Notes under the pieces: generated by a model
What the model was told of the DNA's origin: nothing
What the model saw: only the letters and a program-made list of their open reading frames with translations
The model's database searches: none
Position numbers and translations under genes: made by a program
Origin: Paenibacillus sp. Root444D2
GTDB taxonomy: Bacteria > Bacillota > Bacilli > Paenibacillales > NBRC-103111
Length of the DNA: 64,000 bases
Assembly: GCF_001426375.1 (NCBI RefSeq)
Contig: NZ_LMEO01000045.1
Coordinates: forward strand, 743,173 to 807,172
Direction of reading: 5' to 3'
Shown here: in pieces, positions 29,348 through 43,593 of the stretch
Layout: each line of letters starts with the position of its first letter
Position numbering within the stretch: position 1 is the stretch's first letter

Positions 29348-30994
29348 ATGAAGAAAATAGTACTTGTTGACGATGAAATCCTAATTAGGGAAACCATTCG
29401 CGATTGTATCCATTGGGAAAAGGAAGGGTTTATTTATAGTGGTGATGCATCAGATGGTGAAGTTGCTCTTCCTATCATAGAAAGGGTTCAGCCCGACATC
29501 TTAATTACCGATATCCTCATGCCTTTCATGAACGGTCTTGAATTAAGCAGCATCATGCGCAAACAATTTCCAGAAATGAAGATCATTATTATTAGTGGCC
29601 ATGCCGAGTTTGAATATGCCAGAACTGCTATGCAAATTGGCGTACAAGAATACTGCTTAAAGCCAATTACCCCAACTGATCTCCTCAAGGTTCTTCACAA
29701 AGTTAGTAATGAAATTGACAAAGAACTGGAAATAAAGTCCAAGCTTCAGATGCTTAAAGACAATCAAAATGTAAATAGCAAGATAACCCAAAATAAATTA
29801 TTGAATGATCTATGCAGTGGCTTTATGACCACCTCTGAAGTGATGCATCATAGTGCCGCCATTCAATTGAATATCGTAGCTCATTTTTATGTAGTTACTG
29901 TACTGGATTTACGAGATACGGAAGCGTACAAAATTGAAGATATGAATACCATGGATGAAAAGGAGCGCTTGTTGTTGGACAAGTGCTTAAAAATCAGGCA
30001 CCAATACAAGCAACTGATGTTTCAGCGCAGCCGCTCTGAATACGTATGGATTATTAAGGGAGCTACACTAGAGAATTTAAAACATGAATTACAACAGTTT
30101 CAGGATTTGCAAAAAGCGATCTCAGAAGAGCCCCATTCACTCCCTATCTCCATTGGTATTGGTAGTGTGCAAGATCGTCTGCAAAACGTCCACCTATCCT
30201 TTTTAGATGCTATGGAAGATGTTCATTGGCGAAGGCTATCTCGACAGAATCAGAATGTGCTTAGTGAGATGAAAACAGAAACCTTAGACCCTACGCTATT
30301 TTTAGATCGTGGCGCTTTCATGGATTTTTTGAAAATCGGGTCGCATAGCAAACTAGAAGCATTCGTTGCAGATTATGCTGCAGCCTTGGTTGACATCAAT
30401 TGGCATTCAACATCCATTGGGTTTTACATTTTGAATGATGTGACCATTGAGGCATTCCGTACAAATAAAGATATGTATCGTCATCTGGCAGAGCCTGAAA
30501 AGTCCCTTCAACAATTTCAGCAAATGATTGGAACTATCCGGACTTGGGAAGAAACGTGTTCATATTTAGTCAGCTTAATTGAACAATTTTGGAGTTGGCG
30601 TTCCCGCATCTACGATAAATATAGCGATATGATAACCAAGGTCAAAGAATACATTCAGTTGAATTTTGAAAAAGATAACTTTTCTTTACAAGATGCTGCT
30701 GAGTATGTCAATTTGAGTCCAAACTACTTGAGCAGAGTATTCAGCCAAGAGACAGGTCAAACCTTCATTGAGTTTTTAACACAAATGCGCATTCGAAAAG
30801 CAATGGAACTTCTTAAAAGCACATCAGCTAAATCGTATGAAATCGCTTTTTTGGTGGGCTATAATGATCCCCACTATTTCTCAAATTTGTTCAAACGATT
30901 AACGGGTATGACCCCGAAGGAATTCAGGAAGAATGGAACTGCTGATGAAGCACTCGATATCTTGAGGGGAGAAACTCTTCATGTGGAAGATTAA
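29348..30994 (+). CDS. YesN-type response regulator with AraC output domain
   Basis: A 548-residue regulator. The receiver domain at 1-120 has Asp8-Asp9 and phosphorylated Asp55 in ITDILMP, a middle region of unknown fold comes next, and a C-terminal AraC helix-turn-helix pair is at about 430-530 (FSLQDAAEYVNLSPNYLSRVF, SYEIAFLVGYNDPHYFSNLFK, TGMTPKEF). It likely activates the divergent importer operon when the kinase is stimulated. Its 3' end overlaps the lipoprotein gene by 14 bases. Confidence 0.92.
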   Translation: MKKIVLVDDEILIRETIRDCIHWEKEGFIYSGDASDGEVALPIIERVQPDILITDILMPFMNGLELSSIMRKQFPEMKIIIISGHAEFEYARTAMQIGVQEYCLKPITPTDLLKVLHKVSNEIDKELEIKSKLQMLKDNQNVNSKITQNKLLNDLCSGFMTTSEVMHHSAAIQLNIVAHFYVVTVLDLRDTEAYKIEDMNTMDEKERLLLDKCLKIRHQYKQLMFQRSRSEYVWIIKGATLENLKHELQQFQDLQKAISEEPHSLPISIGIGSVQDRLQNVHLSFLDAMEDVHWRRLSRQNQNVLSEMKTETLDPTLFLDRGAFMDFLKIGSHSKLEAFVADYAAALVDINWHSTSIGFYILNDVTIEAFRTNKDMYRHLAEPEKSLQQFQQMIGTIRTWEETCSYLVSLIEQFWSWRSRIYDKYSDMITKVKEYIQLNFEKDNFSLQDAAEYVNLSPNYLSRVFSQETGQTFIEFLTQMRIRKAMELLKSTSAKSYEIAFLVGYNDPHYFSNLFKRLTGMTPKEFRKNGTADEALDILRGETLHVED

Positions 30995-31958
30995 ATGGAT
31001 GATAATCGCCTATTTGATCTTGCTAATTTTATCCGGGTGTAATGGATCAGCGTCTCCCTCCCCAGAAGTAACTTATAACGTAACGAGTACGCTCGATCCA
31101 TCAGTGTCTCCTATCAAACATTCTGACCAACTCACGTTTGGAATTATTTATCCGATGGCACACCCGTTCTATGAAATGATTACTGATTCCATAGAAAAAG
31201 CTAGCAAACCCTATTCGATTCAATTAATTGTCAAAGCTCCTGATGAAATTAGTCTGGAACAACAGATGAGAATGATGGAAACCATGATTGCACAGAAGGT
31301 CAACGGAATTGCTATTGACCCCATCGATTCCGTTGCCCTCACCCCTTTAATTAATAAAGCATCACAAGCAGGTATTCCCGTCATTTGCTTTGAATCCGAT
31401 GTTCCTGCTAGTAAACGATACTCCTATATTGGAAGTGATCCACTTAAAGAAGGCACTTTAATGGGGCAAATTATTGATAGAAATCTGAAAGGCAGAGGTA
31501 TGATCATGATCGAGGGGAGTATGTCCGACTCTCCTCAGATCAGCCGTCGACTTGAAGGCATCATACAATATTTAAACCAAAACACCGAAATACAAGTACT
31601 TGAAACAAGATACCATCATGGTGATAACGAAAAAGCAATTTCAGATCTAGAATCCATGATCGATGAGCATCCTCATTTTGACGCACTCATCCCTTTGGAT
31701 ATCGTATCCAGTTCTAATGCCATTCTTGTTTGGAAATCTCAAGGTTTAAAGCGCTATGCCATTACTTTTGGTTTGACGCCTGAAGTAAAGAAAGCTTTAC
31801 TAAATGGTCAAATTAACGCAGTGATTTCTGAGTATGAAGAACAGTGGGGAGAAAAAATTATCGAACAATTGCTCGCCGCGACTAAAAATGCACCTACTCC
31901 TACATGGGTCGACACTGGTTTTCAAGAGATTAAACAAAGTGATATGACCGTTGAATAA
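30981..31958 (+). CDS. Sugar-binding lipoprotein of the sensor module
   Basis: A 325-residue type-1 periplasmic-binding-fold protein with lipobox LILSGCNGS. The core reads LTFGIIYPMAHPFYEMI, QKVNGIAIDPIDSVAL, AGIPVICFESDVPASKRYSYIGSD. It is more divergent than the two transport receptors nearby and lacks their NDDM and VECNPLLG motifs, which fits a sensory rather than transport role. It is co-transcribed with and overlaps the response regulator gene. I infer that it presents sugar to the kinase's extracellular domain, as in AraP or XylFII; direct transport is less likely. Confidence 0.85.
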   Translation: MWKIKWMIIAYLILLILSGCNGSASPSPEVTYNVTSTLDPSVSPIKHSDQLTFGIIYPMAHPFYEMITDSIEKASKPYSIQLIVKAPDEISLEQQMRMMETMIAQKVNGIAIDPIDSVALTPLINKASQAGIPVICFESDVPASKRYSYIGSDPLKEGTLMGQIIDRNLKGRGMIMIEGSMSDSPQISRRLEGIIQYLNQNTEIQVLETRYHHGDNEKAISDLESMIDEHPHFDALIPLDIVSSSNAILVWKSQGLKRYAITFGLTPEVKKALLNGQINAVISEYEEQWGEKIIEQLLAATKNAPTPTWVDTGFQEIKQSDMTVE

Positions 31959-31980
31959 TAGATGCTGCTATGCTTAAAAA

Positions 31981-32028
31981 CCCACAGATCAACCTGTTTT
32001 TGAAACAACAGGCTGATCTGTGGGTTTT
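31981..32028 (+). terminator. Strong terminator after the sensor module
   Basis: An 18-base stem with one mismatch (31981-31998 with 32007-32024), a short loop, then TTTT, 22 bases after the lipoprotein stop. Confidence 0.8.
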
Positions 32029-32050
32029 GTAAGCAAGCTTATTGCAGAAC

Positions 32051-32088
32051 AAAACCCCACTCTACATACTAAAAAAGAATGGGGTTCT
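32051..32088 (-). terminator. Terminator of the beta-galactosidase operon
   Basis: Inverted repeat with arms around 32053-32062 and 32077-32086. On the minus strand it is followed by TTTTGTTC, starting 16 bases after the lacZ-like stop. It stands back to back with the terminator at 31981-32028, isolating the convergent operons. Confidence 0.65.
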
Positions 32089-32103
32089 ATTTAGACTAAA
32101 TGC

Positions 32104-36067
<3,964 letters not shown>

Positions 36068-36071
<4 letters not shown>

Positions 36072-36997
36072 CGCGTGTTCTCCTCCTTGTTCATCCATTT
36101 GATGCTCAATACGGAGAATAACGCGATCACAAGAAATGTCGAGTAAGCGATGGCTGCTCCCTTACCGTATTGAAAGGAGCTTCCGCTAAAGGAGGAATCG
36201 TACATATACCAAATTGGCGTTAACGCTGCACCGTCCGGCCCGCCAACTGTCGGTGCGCCTCCCACCCAGCCGCTAAACAGCAGCATCGGTTCTTCGACCA
36301 TTTGTAAGCCGCCAATAATCGAGGTAATAATCAAAAACAAGTTCATAGGCTTTAACAAAGGAATCGTAATATGAAAGAAAACTTGTCTGGCTGATGCTCC
36401 ATCAACTGTAGCCGCTTCATAGATGGAAGGATCAACACTGGCCATGCCCGCTGTATAAAACATGACAAAATAGCCAAGATTTTTCCATATCACCATCACA
36501 ATAATGATGCAACGAGCTAATCCCGGTTCGCCCAGCCAATTTATGTTTTCTTGAATGAGCCCGAGATGCGTCAAAATATTATTCAATATACCGCTCTGCC
36601 AGTCAAACAACAGCGAGAAAATAATCCCGACAGCTACGGGGGTTGTTAAATAAGGGCTAAAAATACTGAGACGGAAAAACGTTTTGCCTCTAATCCATTT
36701 ACTTTCGATGATACTTGCTAGGAGCATCCCGAATAAAATCAGCACCGGCAAGTAACACAGCATGTAAAACATTGTATTGCCAATACTTTTCCAGAAATAG
36801 GTATCTTCAAACAAAAGCAGCTTGTAATTAGCCAAGCCGATAAAGAGTCGATCTCCCGTCAAGGTCCAATTCGTAAAGCTTATGTAAAGTGTAAATAGGA
36901 TCGGAAATAAGCCGAATATCAAGTAAGTCAAATAATAAGGGGCAATGAACACATAAGGCCACTTGTTCGTTTGTTTTAAGTTGGCGGCTGACCGCAT
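36068..36997 (-). CDS. Sugar ABC importer permease, MalF-like
   Basis: A 309-residue CUT1 permease: N-terminal YVFIAPYYLTYLIFGLFPIL, FTNWTL, and EAA loop DPSIYEAATVDGASARQVF. About six membrane helices. It lies between the binding-protein gene (68 bases upstream) and the MalG-like partner. An external shared ATPase is needed, as none is encoded in the operon. Confidence 0.9.
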
Positions 36998-37065
36998 GAA
37001 AGCTCACATCCTTCATACATAATCAAATGGCAACCGGCACGCGCCGATTGCCATGTGGGCTTACG

Positions 37066-38451
37066 TTATTTAAAAGTCAATTCTGGGTGATTTCGTTTCA
37101 ATTCCTGCTTCCACTTTTCAAGACCTGTTTCTGCCGTGAAGGTCTTATCCTTCATCATGGTCTGCGCAACCAATGTTGAAGCATTATAAATGTCATTATC
37201 ATATTTGGTCACAGGCTTGCTTTTTAAAGTAGGAAGCACTTTGGTGTTCCAGAACAAGCCAAGATCCTGACCGCCAAAGTAAGCGTCTGCTCCCGTGGAT
37301 AAGTTCGCTGAATCGGTGAACACCGATTTCATTGGCACATAATAATCAAGCGATGTTTTATTCACTTCTTGGCCTTCTTTGGTCGTATAATACCACTTCA
37401 GAAACGTCCATGCTGCGTCTTTGTTTTTACTGCTCTTAGTAATACCCAATGACGTTCCGCCATAACTGAATCCGCCTGCAGGAGGAACCATAATACCCCA
37501 GCGACCATTGCTGTCCTTATCGTTAGCTTTAATGACATACTTTGGAGACCAGTTCGCCGCAGGATAGAAGATGACATCGTCTTTTGTGTAAGAAGCGTTC
37601 CAAGTTGGCGACCACATATCCAGCTTCTGGTCAATTCCGGCATCGCGAATAGCCTGAACTTTTTTCAAAACGGTTAGGAACTCTGTGCTGTTTACTTCCG
37701 TTCCTTTAATGATCGGTGTAGCGTCTTGTGGATACAATGTCGTATAGGCGTCTACGAGACCTGCGATCATAGAAACTTTACCGTTGCTTTTCTCCTTCAC
37801 TTCTTTGCCCTTGGCGATGAACGTATCCCAATCAGGGAACATCGCGCTTAATTGATCGGGATCATCCGTTCCGAAATATTGCTTGGCCAGATTACGTTTA
37901 TATGCGAATCCGCCTGGCGACACAGCCCATTCCAAGCTGACAAGCTCCCCTTTATCGTTCATCGTTTGCGGAATAACATAATCCAAAAGCTGAGATTGAT
38001 CAAAGTTATAAGGTGCCTTCGTCAAATCATCCAAGATGTTAAGCGAATAAAGCGAACCCCGTGCATTGATTTCACCGAAAACAATATCAGGCAATTCAGA
38101 ACCCGCAGCAACGGAGGTTTGTACCTTCTTGACATAGTCCGCTGCAGCGACTTGCACGAAATTCAATTTAATATTGGGATATAGTTTATTAAAAGCTTCT
38201 TGGGCTGGTTTATAGAAACCGCTGTCCCAATACCACATGTTTACTGTACCTGACATATTTTTGTCGTCTCCAGCCCCTGCTCCCCCGCTGCCGGATGGTG
38301 AAGCTTTCGGCGTAGCTTCCGCTTTCTTGCCGGAATCTGGCGTGCTGGCAGCATTTTTATTATCGGAGCTGCAAGCGCTTAAAACCAAAGAAAAGAGTAA
38401 CATTATGCCCATCAAGAACGGTAATGCTCGATAGTTTTTTGGCCTATTCAA
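37066..38451 (-). CDS. Extracellular sugar-binding lipoprotein of the lacZ operon
   Basis: A family-1 binding protein of 461 residues with lipobox LVLSACSSD, a Lys/Ala/Pro/Gly-rich linker (about 25-65), then the mature domain (MSGTVNMWYWDSGFYKPA). The C-terminal half has the GGTSLGITKSSKNKDAAWTFLKWY pattern common to oligosaccharide receptors. Its gene follows the kinase gene after 175 bases, an interval likely to hold a promoter under control of the adjacent response regulator (although that regulator is interrupted). Beta-galactoside cargo is inferred from the lacZ partner. Confidence 0.9.
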   Translation of the reverse strand: MNRPKNYRALPFLMGIMLLFSLVLSACSSDNKNAASTPDSGKKAEATPKASPSGSGGAGAGDDKNMSGTVNMWYWDSGFYKPAQEAFNKLYPNIKLNFVQVAAADYVKKVQTSVAAGSELPDIVFGEINARGSLYSLNILDDLTKAPYNFDQSQLLDYVIPQTMNDKGELVSLEWAVSPGGFAYKRNLAKQYFGTDDPDQLSAMFPDWDTFIAKGKEVKEKSNGKVSMIAGLVDAYTTLYPQDATPIIKGTEVNSTEFLTVLKKVQAIRDAGIDQKLDMWSPTWNASYTKDDVIFYPAANWSPKYVIKANDKDSNGRWGIMVPPAGGFSYGGTSLGITKSSKNKDAAWTFLKWYYTTKEGQEVNKTSLDYYVPMKSVFTDSANLSTGADAYFGGQDLGLFWNTKVLPTLKSKPVTKYDNDIYNASTLVAQTMMKDKTFTAETGLEKWKQELKRNHPELTFK

Positions 38452-38626
38452 TTGGTATTCCCCCTGAAATTCGTTGATTTGGGACTTGGAGTTTCACTAT
38501 AAAAGGCGCCTCTCGTATGTGCGTCTCCTTGTCTCTCATAACTATACTTCCAGCCGATGAAACGCAAAAGTATACAAACCGTTCATTTTGTTTAAAATGT
38601 GATGCAATGTGTTCAGTTTCACCAAT

Positions 38627-40330
38627 TCACAGCATTTCCTCATTCGTCAAAGGCAGCACCATGATTGCAGCCGTTCCTTTGCCTTCTTCGCTAACCATCT
38701 CCAATCCATATTGATCTCCGCATAAATAACGAATTCGTTCTTGAATATTCCGAAGTCCGACCTGCTTAAACTTGCCTTGGCGCCTAAAGGACGGAGCGTT
38801 TTGAAAAATACTAGCAACCCTGTCAGCACTCATTCCTTGCCCATTATCCTGAACTGAAATTTTCAGTCGATCCTCCCCGCTGCGTTTCATTTGGACCGTA
38901 ATGATTCCTACTTCATCCATACCTGCAACCCCATGGAAAATCGCATTTTCCACCAAAGGTTGCAGACAGCTTTTCGGAATACAAATAGAATCCAAGCCAT
39001 CCTCTATATCCCATCGAAGTTCGAATCTATCCGCATAACGATAACGTTGAATTCGGACATAATGATCGATAAGTTCTTTTTCTCGAGAAAGCGTTGTCAA
39101 TACGCCTGTCTCTTCAATTTGTACGGCATCCTGCAGAATACCGATAAACGACTCCACCATCTCCTCGATCTCTTGATGCTTTTGTTTCCTCGATAAATAG
39201 ACCACTGTATTCAACGTATTGTAAATGAAGTGCGGATTAATTTGAGCAAACAATAATTCCGCGGATACACGTCGTTTCCAAGCCTCCTGCTCGGCCTTTT
39301 CCTTCATCTGCAGTTGAATGTTTTGCAGCATTAACTCAAAACCGTTTTTGAGCACAGCCAACTCGTCTTTACTATGGAAGGACAGATGGATATTGTAGTT
39401 CCCCATGGAGACTTGTTTCATCGCTTTAGACATTTGTGAAATTGGCTTCGTAATCGTCGAAATAATCGGCACAAACATCAATAAACAAAAGACCAGACAC
39501 AAAACGAGAAAAGCGATACCATAAAAAATGACACTCTCAATCTTGTGATAAAACTGCTCTCGGGATGTATAGGTCATTATGGACCATGGTACCGCACTTA
39601 AGGTCTCTTTGAAGACAAAGCCGTGTTTATTAAGCAGCTTGAGTGCTTCCGGCTCTTGGGAATCCGTTGGCATTCCGTTGTTTAACAGCATGGTTCCGTC
39701 GTTTCGCATCCATGCATATTTATCAAAAGAAAGGTGAAGCGAGCCCACAACCTGTTCGAAAGCCTCATAATTAATATTCAGCAGCAGAACGCCGCCTGTA
39801 GGAAACAGTATGTAAAAACTGATGACCTTCGTTTTCTTCAAATTTTGAAGTACGTGCGGAACCGTGAAGCCGCTCTTCTCGCCGGTCTGGATCGCCTCCT
39901 GATACCAAGGCTTTTTTAACTCATCATCATAATAACTGTCAAGCGAAAATGGGGACCAGAATACTTTGCCGTCGGATCGAACGATAGCCATCGAATCCAA
40001 ATAATTTCGCAGTACGTTAAACTTGAGCAGCTGCCGATTCACATCTGAATACGCCAAAAGCTCATCATAGACGGATTCATAAGACAGCTTATTTGAGAAC
40101 GTTTGCAAAAGTTCGTCGTTCACAATATTCCCGGCATATTTTTCTATATCGTCTACCAATTGGTTCATTTGATTCACGGTCTGCTGTAAATAGATATCGT
40201 TATCGTGAATCGTTTGATTTTCAAGTATGAAAAAAAAACGCCAATACGCCAACAAACTGCTGAGCGTTAACGATACGATGACGATCAGAACCACGCTTCC
40301 CAGTATTTTGTTCTTGATGCTGCGGTTCAT
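38627..40330 (-). CDS. YesM-type sensor histidine kinase of the lacZ operon
   Basis: A 567-residue membrane kinase: transmembrane helix at about 10-30, an extracellular sensor domain to about 275, a second helix, HAMP, the His_kinase motif INPHFIYNTLNTVVYLSRK with the acceptor His, and a HATPase domain (VENAIFHGVAG, QDNGQGMS, GLRNIQER). It starts three bases after the stop of the response-regulator gene. The frame is intact, so the kinase may phosphorylate a regulator encoded elsewhere if its own partner is dead. Confidence 0.9.
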   Translation of the reverse strand: MNRSIKNKILGSVVLIVIVSLTLSSLLAYWRFFFILENQTIHDNDIYLQQTVNQMNQLVDDIEKYAGNIVNDELLQTFSNKLSYESVYDELLAYSDVNRQLLKFNVLRNYLDSMAIVRSDGKVFWSPFSLDSYYDDELKKPWYQEAIQTGEKSGFTVPHVLQNLKKTKVISFYILFPTGGVLLLNINYEAFEQVVGSLHLSFDKYAWMRNDGTMLLNNGMPTDSQEPEALKLLNKHGFVFKETLSAVPWSIMTYTSREQFYHKIESVIFYGIAFLVLCLVFCLLMFVPIISTITKPISQMSKAMKQVSMGNYNIHLSFHSKDELAVLKNGFELMLQNIQLQMKEKAEQEAWKRRVSAELLFAQINPHFIYNTLNTVVYLSRKQKHQEIEEMVESFIGILQDAVQIEETGVLTTLSREKELIDHYVRIQRYRYADRFELRWDIEDGLDSICIPKSCLQPLVENAIFHGVAGMDEVGIITVQMKRSGEDRLKISVQDNGQGMSADRVASIFQNAPSFRRQGKFKQVGLRNIQERIRYLCGDQYGLEMVSEEGKGTAAIMVLPLTNEEML

Positions 40331-40332
40331 GC

Positions 40333-41886
40333 TTACCCTCCAACTCGGTCTTTGTATTCACTCGGATAAGTGCCGATCATTTTTTTAAATACTTGGCTGA
40401 AATATTGGCTCGTTTGGTATCCGACTAAAGTGGATATTTCGTAAATTTTCAACTCATCCTTCTTCAATAGCTCCTTAGCCTTTTCAATTCTGAATTCCGT
40501 GATAAAGTCGGATAACGTCTTATTCATTTCTTTTTTGAATGTTTTTCTAAGATGAATGCTGCTGATATTGATATTTGTAGCAACGGATTCAACGGAGAGA
40601 TCCGACTCGCCATAATGATGTTTCACATATTCGACCGCTTTCACAACCCAACGGGAATGAGCATTGGCGGTGAGTTCGTCCATGGCTAATTGATCGTTAA
40701 TTTCTCTTATGAACGACTGTAGGATCGTAGTTGCATCTGTCCCCAACGGCAACGCGGGATCGATTGCAAAACGATCCTGCATGTATTTGCCAAGCTCCTT
40801 AATAACCTGCCTGAATGCGCGGATATGCTTATGACCGATAAGCGAAACCGTAAACAGCTTCTCCAGAACCTCAACCGCCGCATCTCGATTGCAAAGTTCT
40901 ATTTCATTCTTGATGGCTTGAACTGCCTTTTGACTTGCTTCAAGAGGCTAATCGCGAAGTCCTGACTGAGCTTGCTCTACCGAAAAAAGTGCTCGTGCCG
41001 GAAAAAACATAGCGTAATCATAGGTTGCCTTCAAAGCCTGATAGGCAGTTGGAATCGTTTGACTGCTCGTACATAAGGCAACGGACAGGCTGACAGGAAC
41101 CTTTTCAATAGTAGAAATAGCCTTTTGAATGAAGCCAGCAACCTTGTAAGCCTCATTCCAACAAAATAGCGTACTCTGAGGATTAGGAAGCTGAAGAATC
41201 AGTGCATACCCTTCATTCCCATCTTCAACTGCCTCAAACCAGCGGGACTCCCCCTCATCTTGCATCATGGAAGTCACAAGTTGCCAAACCTGCTCAGGCT
41301 GCTGGATCTGCCCGCAGCGTTTTCCCCCATTCAAGAGGTAGGTCGGCCCCACTTCAAAATAAAATAAGGCAGAACTTCCCTGTAGGACTTGGTTTACTTC
41401 ACGGGCAGCTGGAGAATTCGAATCGTGAGGCTCCGCGAGCCATTTTCCATGAAGTACATCTAACAACAACTGCTTTTTAACGTTTTTCCAGATGGCTTGT
41501 TCATCGGCCAAAGATTGCTTGATCGCCAGCAATTGGTTCAAAAGCCGATTTTGACTAATCTCATGCTTTAATACATAGTGAGCTGCTTTTAATTCTAAGG
41601 CTTGTCTTACGTAATCGAAATCACGATAAGCCGTTAAGAAGACTATGCGTGTTCCCGGCTCTGTTTCCAAAATGCGCTTGCTGAGCTCCAAACCGTCTAT
41701 ATGAGGCATGGAAATATCAGAGATTACGATTTTCGGTCTTTTCTTTTCAAACCATTCCCATGCTTTCCGAGGATCCGTCGTTTGTATGACAACTTCAAAG
41801 CCATGTTCGTGCCAATCTATGATATCAGCGACATTTTCCAAGGCCATCGGCTCATCGTCAACCAACATAACACTGATGAGTTCCAC
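40333..41886 (-). pseudogene. YesN-type response regulator interrupted by an in-frame TAG
   Basis: The gene reads as one frame of about 517 codons. A receiver domain (phospho-acceptor Asp57 in VISDISMP) and middle region run to codon 312, TAG stands at 40950-40948, and the same frame resumes with PLEASQKAVQAIKNEIEL and continues to a normal AraC output domain (DLSVESVATNINISSIHLRKTF, KIYEISTLVGYQTSQYFSQVFK). No indel is involved: the distance between the two open parts is a multiple of three. Unless the amber codon is read through, the product is a receiver fragment with no DNA-binding domain; an internal ATG at 40782 could give the output part alone, without an obvious ribosome site. The operon's kinase, importer and lacZ are intact. 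A base-call error is the main alternative. Confidence 0.85.
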
Positions 41887-42068
41887 TTGTTATGCATCCC
41901 CTCTCAAATAGAGACTACTATATAATCGAAAAAAGCATTCCTCTTATTAGAAGAACACTTATAACTACGAGCTAGATGTGTATGACTATATAGTAGAAAT
42001 AAAAGAAGAACAATACCATTTATCGATCTTTTTGTATAATAATCGATGGTTATCACTTTCAGAGTAAA

Positions 42069-42097
42069 GAGGCGTATACCTGTTTGGTATGCGCCTC
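42069..42097 (-). terminator. Terminator of the sucrose phosphorylase operon
   Basis: A 12-base stem with one G-U type pair and a 5-base loop, 16 bases after the stop, followed on the minus strand by TTTACTC. Confidence 0.7.
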
Positions 42098-42112
42098 CGA
42101 TTCTACCTTGAA

Positions 42113-43582
42113 CTATACGGCATATAGGGTTAATTCACCGTTCTCGCCGATGTATTCAATCATTGTCTTGCAAGTTTGCAGATCTATAAAGAGCCGGCAC
42201 TCCTTATCGTCCTTGCGCCAAGCCAACCGAACTTCATCTTGCGCCGAAGGAATAACAACAAACTCGCCGCCAAAAGCATCATATTCATTTCTGAACCGAA
42301 TGAGCGTAATCAATCTTTGGACAACTTCCTTCTCTAGCGACTGTTCAATTTCATCAAGGCTGAAGTTATGCCGGTTGATTTCTCTTCCTTCACCGGTCCT
42401 CATTACGCTCTCAAGATCGTTTTCTCCCGCCAGCAGTCCGACATAGTAGACTTGAGGGATTCCCGGCACAAAGAATTGGATAGCTCTTGCCGCTAAATAG
42501 GCATCGTCGTCACATCCGAGAACGGAGTAAAAAGAACATCTGATTTGATGAACATCGAAACCATCTTCTGCCTTATGCTGATCGGATACAATAAGACTAA
42601 GATTTGATCCTCTTTCCAAGCATAGATCCACCAATTTTCTTGCTTCTTTCGTATTAATCAAATCGTCCATGTCCGGCTTTACAGGTATACCATCGTGACA
42701 GTCAAGCATAGTAAACTGTTTATCAGGACGAGTCTTCAAATACTGATTGAGACGCTCGTTAGATTTATGTACCAAAGTATCGAGGACCGTATATGGCAGT
42801 ATAAAATCGTAAATCCAGCAGCCATGTTCAGCAAGCTTGTACTGAATGGTGTAATGAGCGTGAACCTCAGGTAGTAATTCGATGTCCAGCGCTTTCGCAA
42901 CTGCCATCATCCAATCCAGAAATTCGTAGATGTCCGGCTCGACAAAAAAACAGCTTGTTCCCAGCTTTTTTATCATGTATCCGACTGCATCCAAACGAAC
43001 GATTTTGACATTCTGCTGCTTGAAATTATTGAAAATATCGACCAGCAACTGCTTTACACCATATGACCGAATATCTAGATCAATCTGTTCGGATGGATCC
43101 TGCTTGCCGAATGTCGTCCACACCTTCTCTTCCTCACCGGTTTCTTCAATGGTAAAAGTAGAATAAGGAACCGGTCTGCGCAGAAACATGTTGTCAATAT
43201 CTTCTTGAACAGGCTTGCCATCCTCCCATATTTTATCCAAGGTTAGAAAGAAGTCGGCATATTCCGATTGACGCCCCTTTCTGAGGAAATCCTGGAAATA
43301 TTCGGACTGCCTTGAAATATGGTTAACCATCACATCGACCAATATATCGAACCGTTCTCCAATGGCTCTAATATCGTCCCATGTGCCGAAGCTCGGCTCA
43401 ATTTCAAGGTAGGTGAGCGGGGCAAAGCCTCTGTCTCCGGAAGACGGGAAAGGAGGCAAAATATGAACGCCGCCCCTAAACACATCGGAAAAATGTTGAA
43501 AGAGCACCTGCTTCAGCGTCTTCAAATCACCGCCCAAGGAATCGGGATACGTGATCAACTGCACTTGATTTTTTACTGACAT
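42113..43582 (-). CDS. gtfA: GH13_18 sucrose phosphorylase-type enzyme
   Basis: A 489-residue enzyme of the sucrose-phosphorylase branch of GH13, which splits sucrose (or a related glucoside) with phosphate into glucose-1-phosphate and the acceptor. Catalytic residues: nucleophile Asp198 (VRLDAVGY), acid/base Glu239 (LLPEVHAHY), transition-state stabiliser Asp297 (LDCHDGIP), closely matching the positions 192/232/290 in the Bifidobacterium enzyme. Length is typical, and no domain B insertion is seen. A PfkB kinase gene 12 bases upstream supports release of fructose. Sucrose-6'-phosphate or glucosylglycerol/glucosylglycerate phosphorylases are alternatives, but an ABC importer rather than a PTS argues against the phosphorylated substrate. 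Confidence 0.85.
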   Translation of the reverse strand: MSVKNQVQLITYPDSLGGDLKTLKQVLFQHFSDVFRGGVHILPPFPSSGDRGFAPLTYLEIEPSFGTWDDIRAIGERFDILVDVMVNHISRQSEYFQDFLRKGRQSEYADFFLTLDKIWEDGKPVQEDIDNMFLRRPVPYSTFTIEETGEEEKVWTTFGKQDPSEQIDLDIRSYGVKQLLVDIFNNFKQQNVKIVRLDAVGYMIKKLGTSCFFVEPDIYEFLDWMMAVAKALDIELLPEVHAHYTIQYKLAEHGCWIYDFILPYTVLDTLVHKSNERLNQYLKTRPDKQFTMLDCHDGIPVKPDMDDLINTKEARKLVDLCLERGSNLSLIVSDQHKAEDGFDVHQIRCSFYSVLGCDDDAYLAARAIQFFVPGIPQVYYVGLLAGENDLESVMRTGEGREINRHNFSLDEIEQSLEKEVVQRLITLIRFRNEYDAFGGEFVVIPSAQDEVRLAWRKDDKECRLFIDLQTCKTMIEYIGENGELTLYAV

Positions 43583-43593
43583 AAAATAATCCC

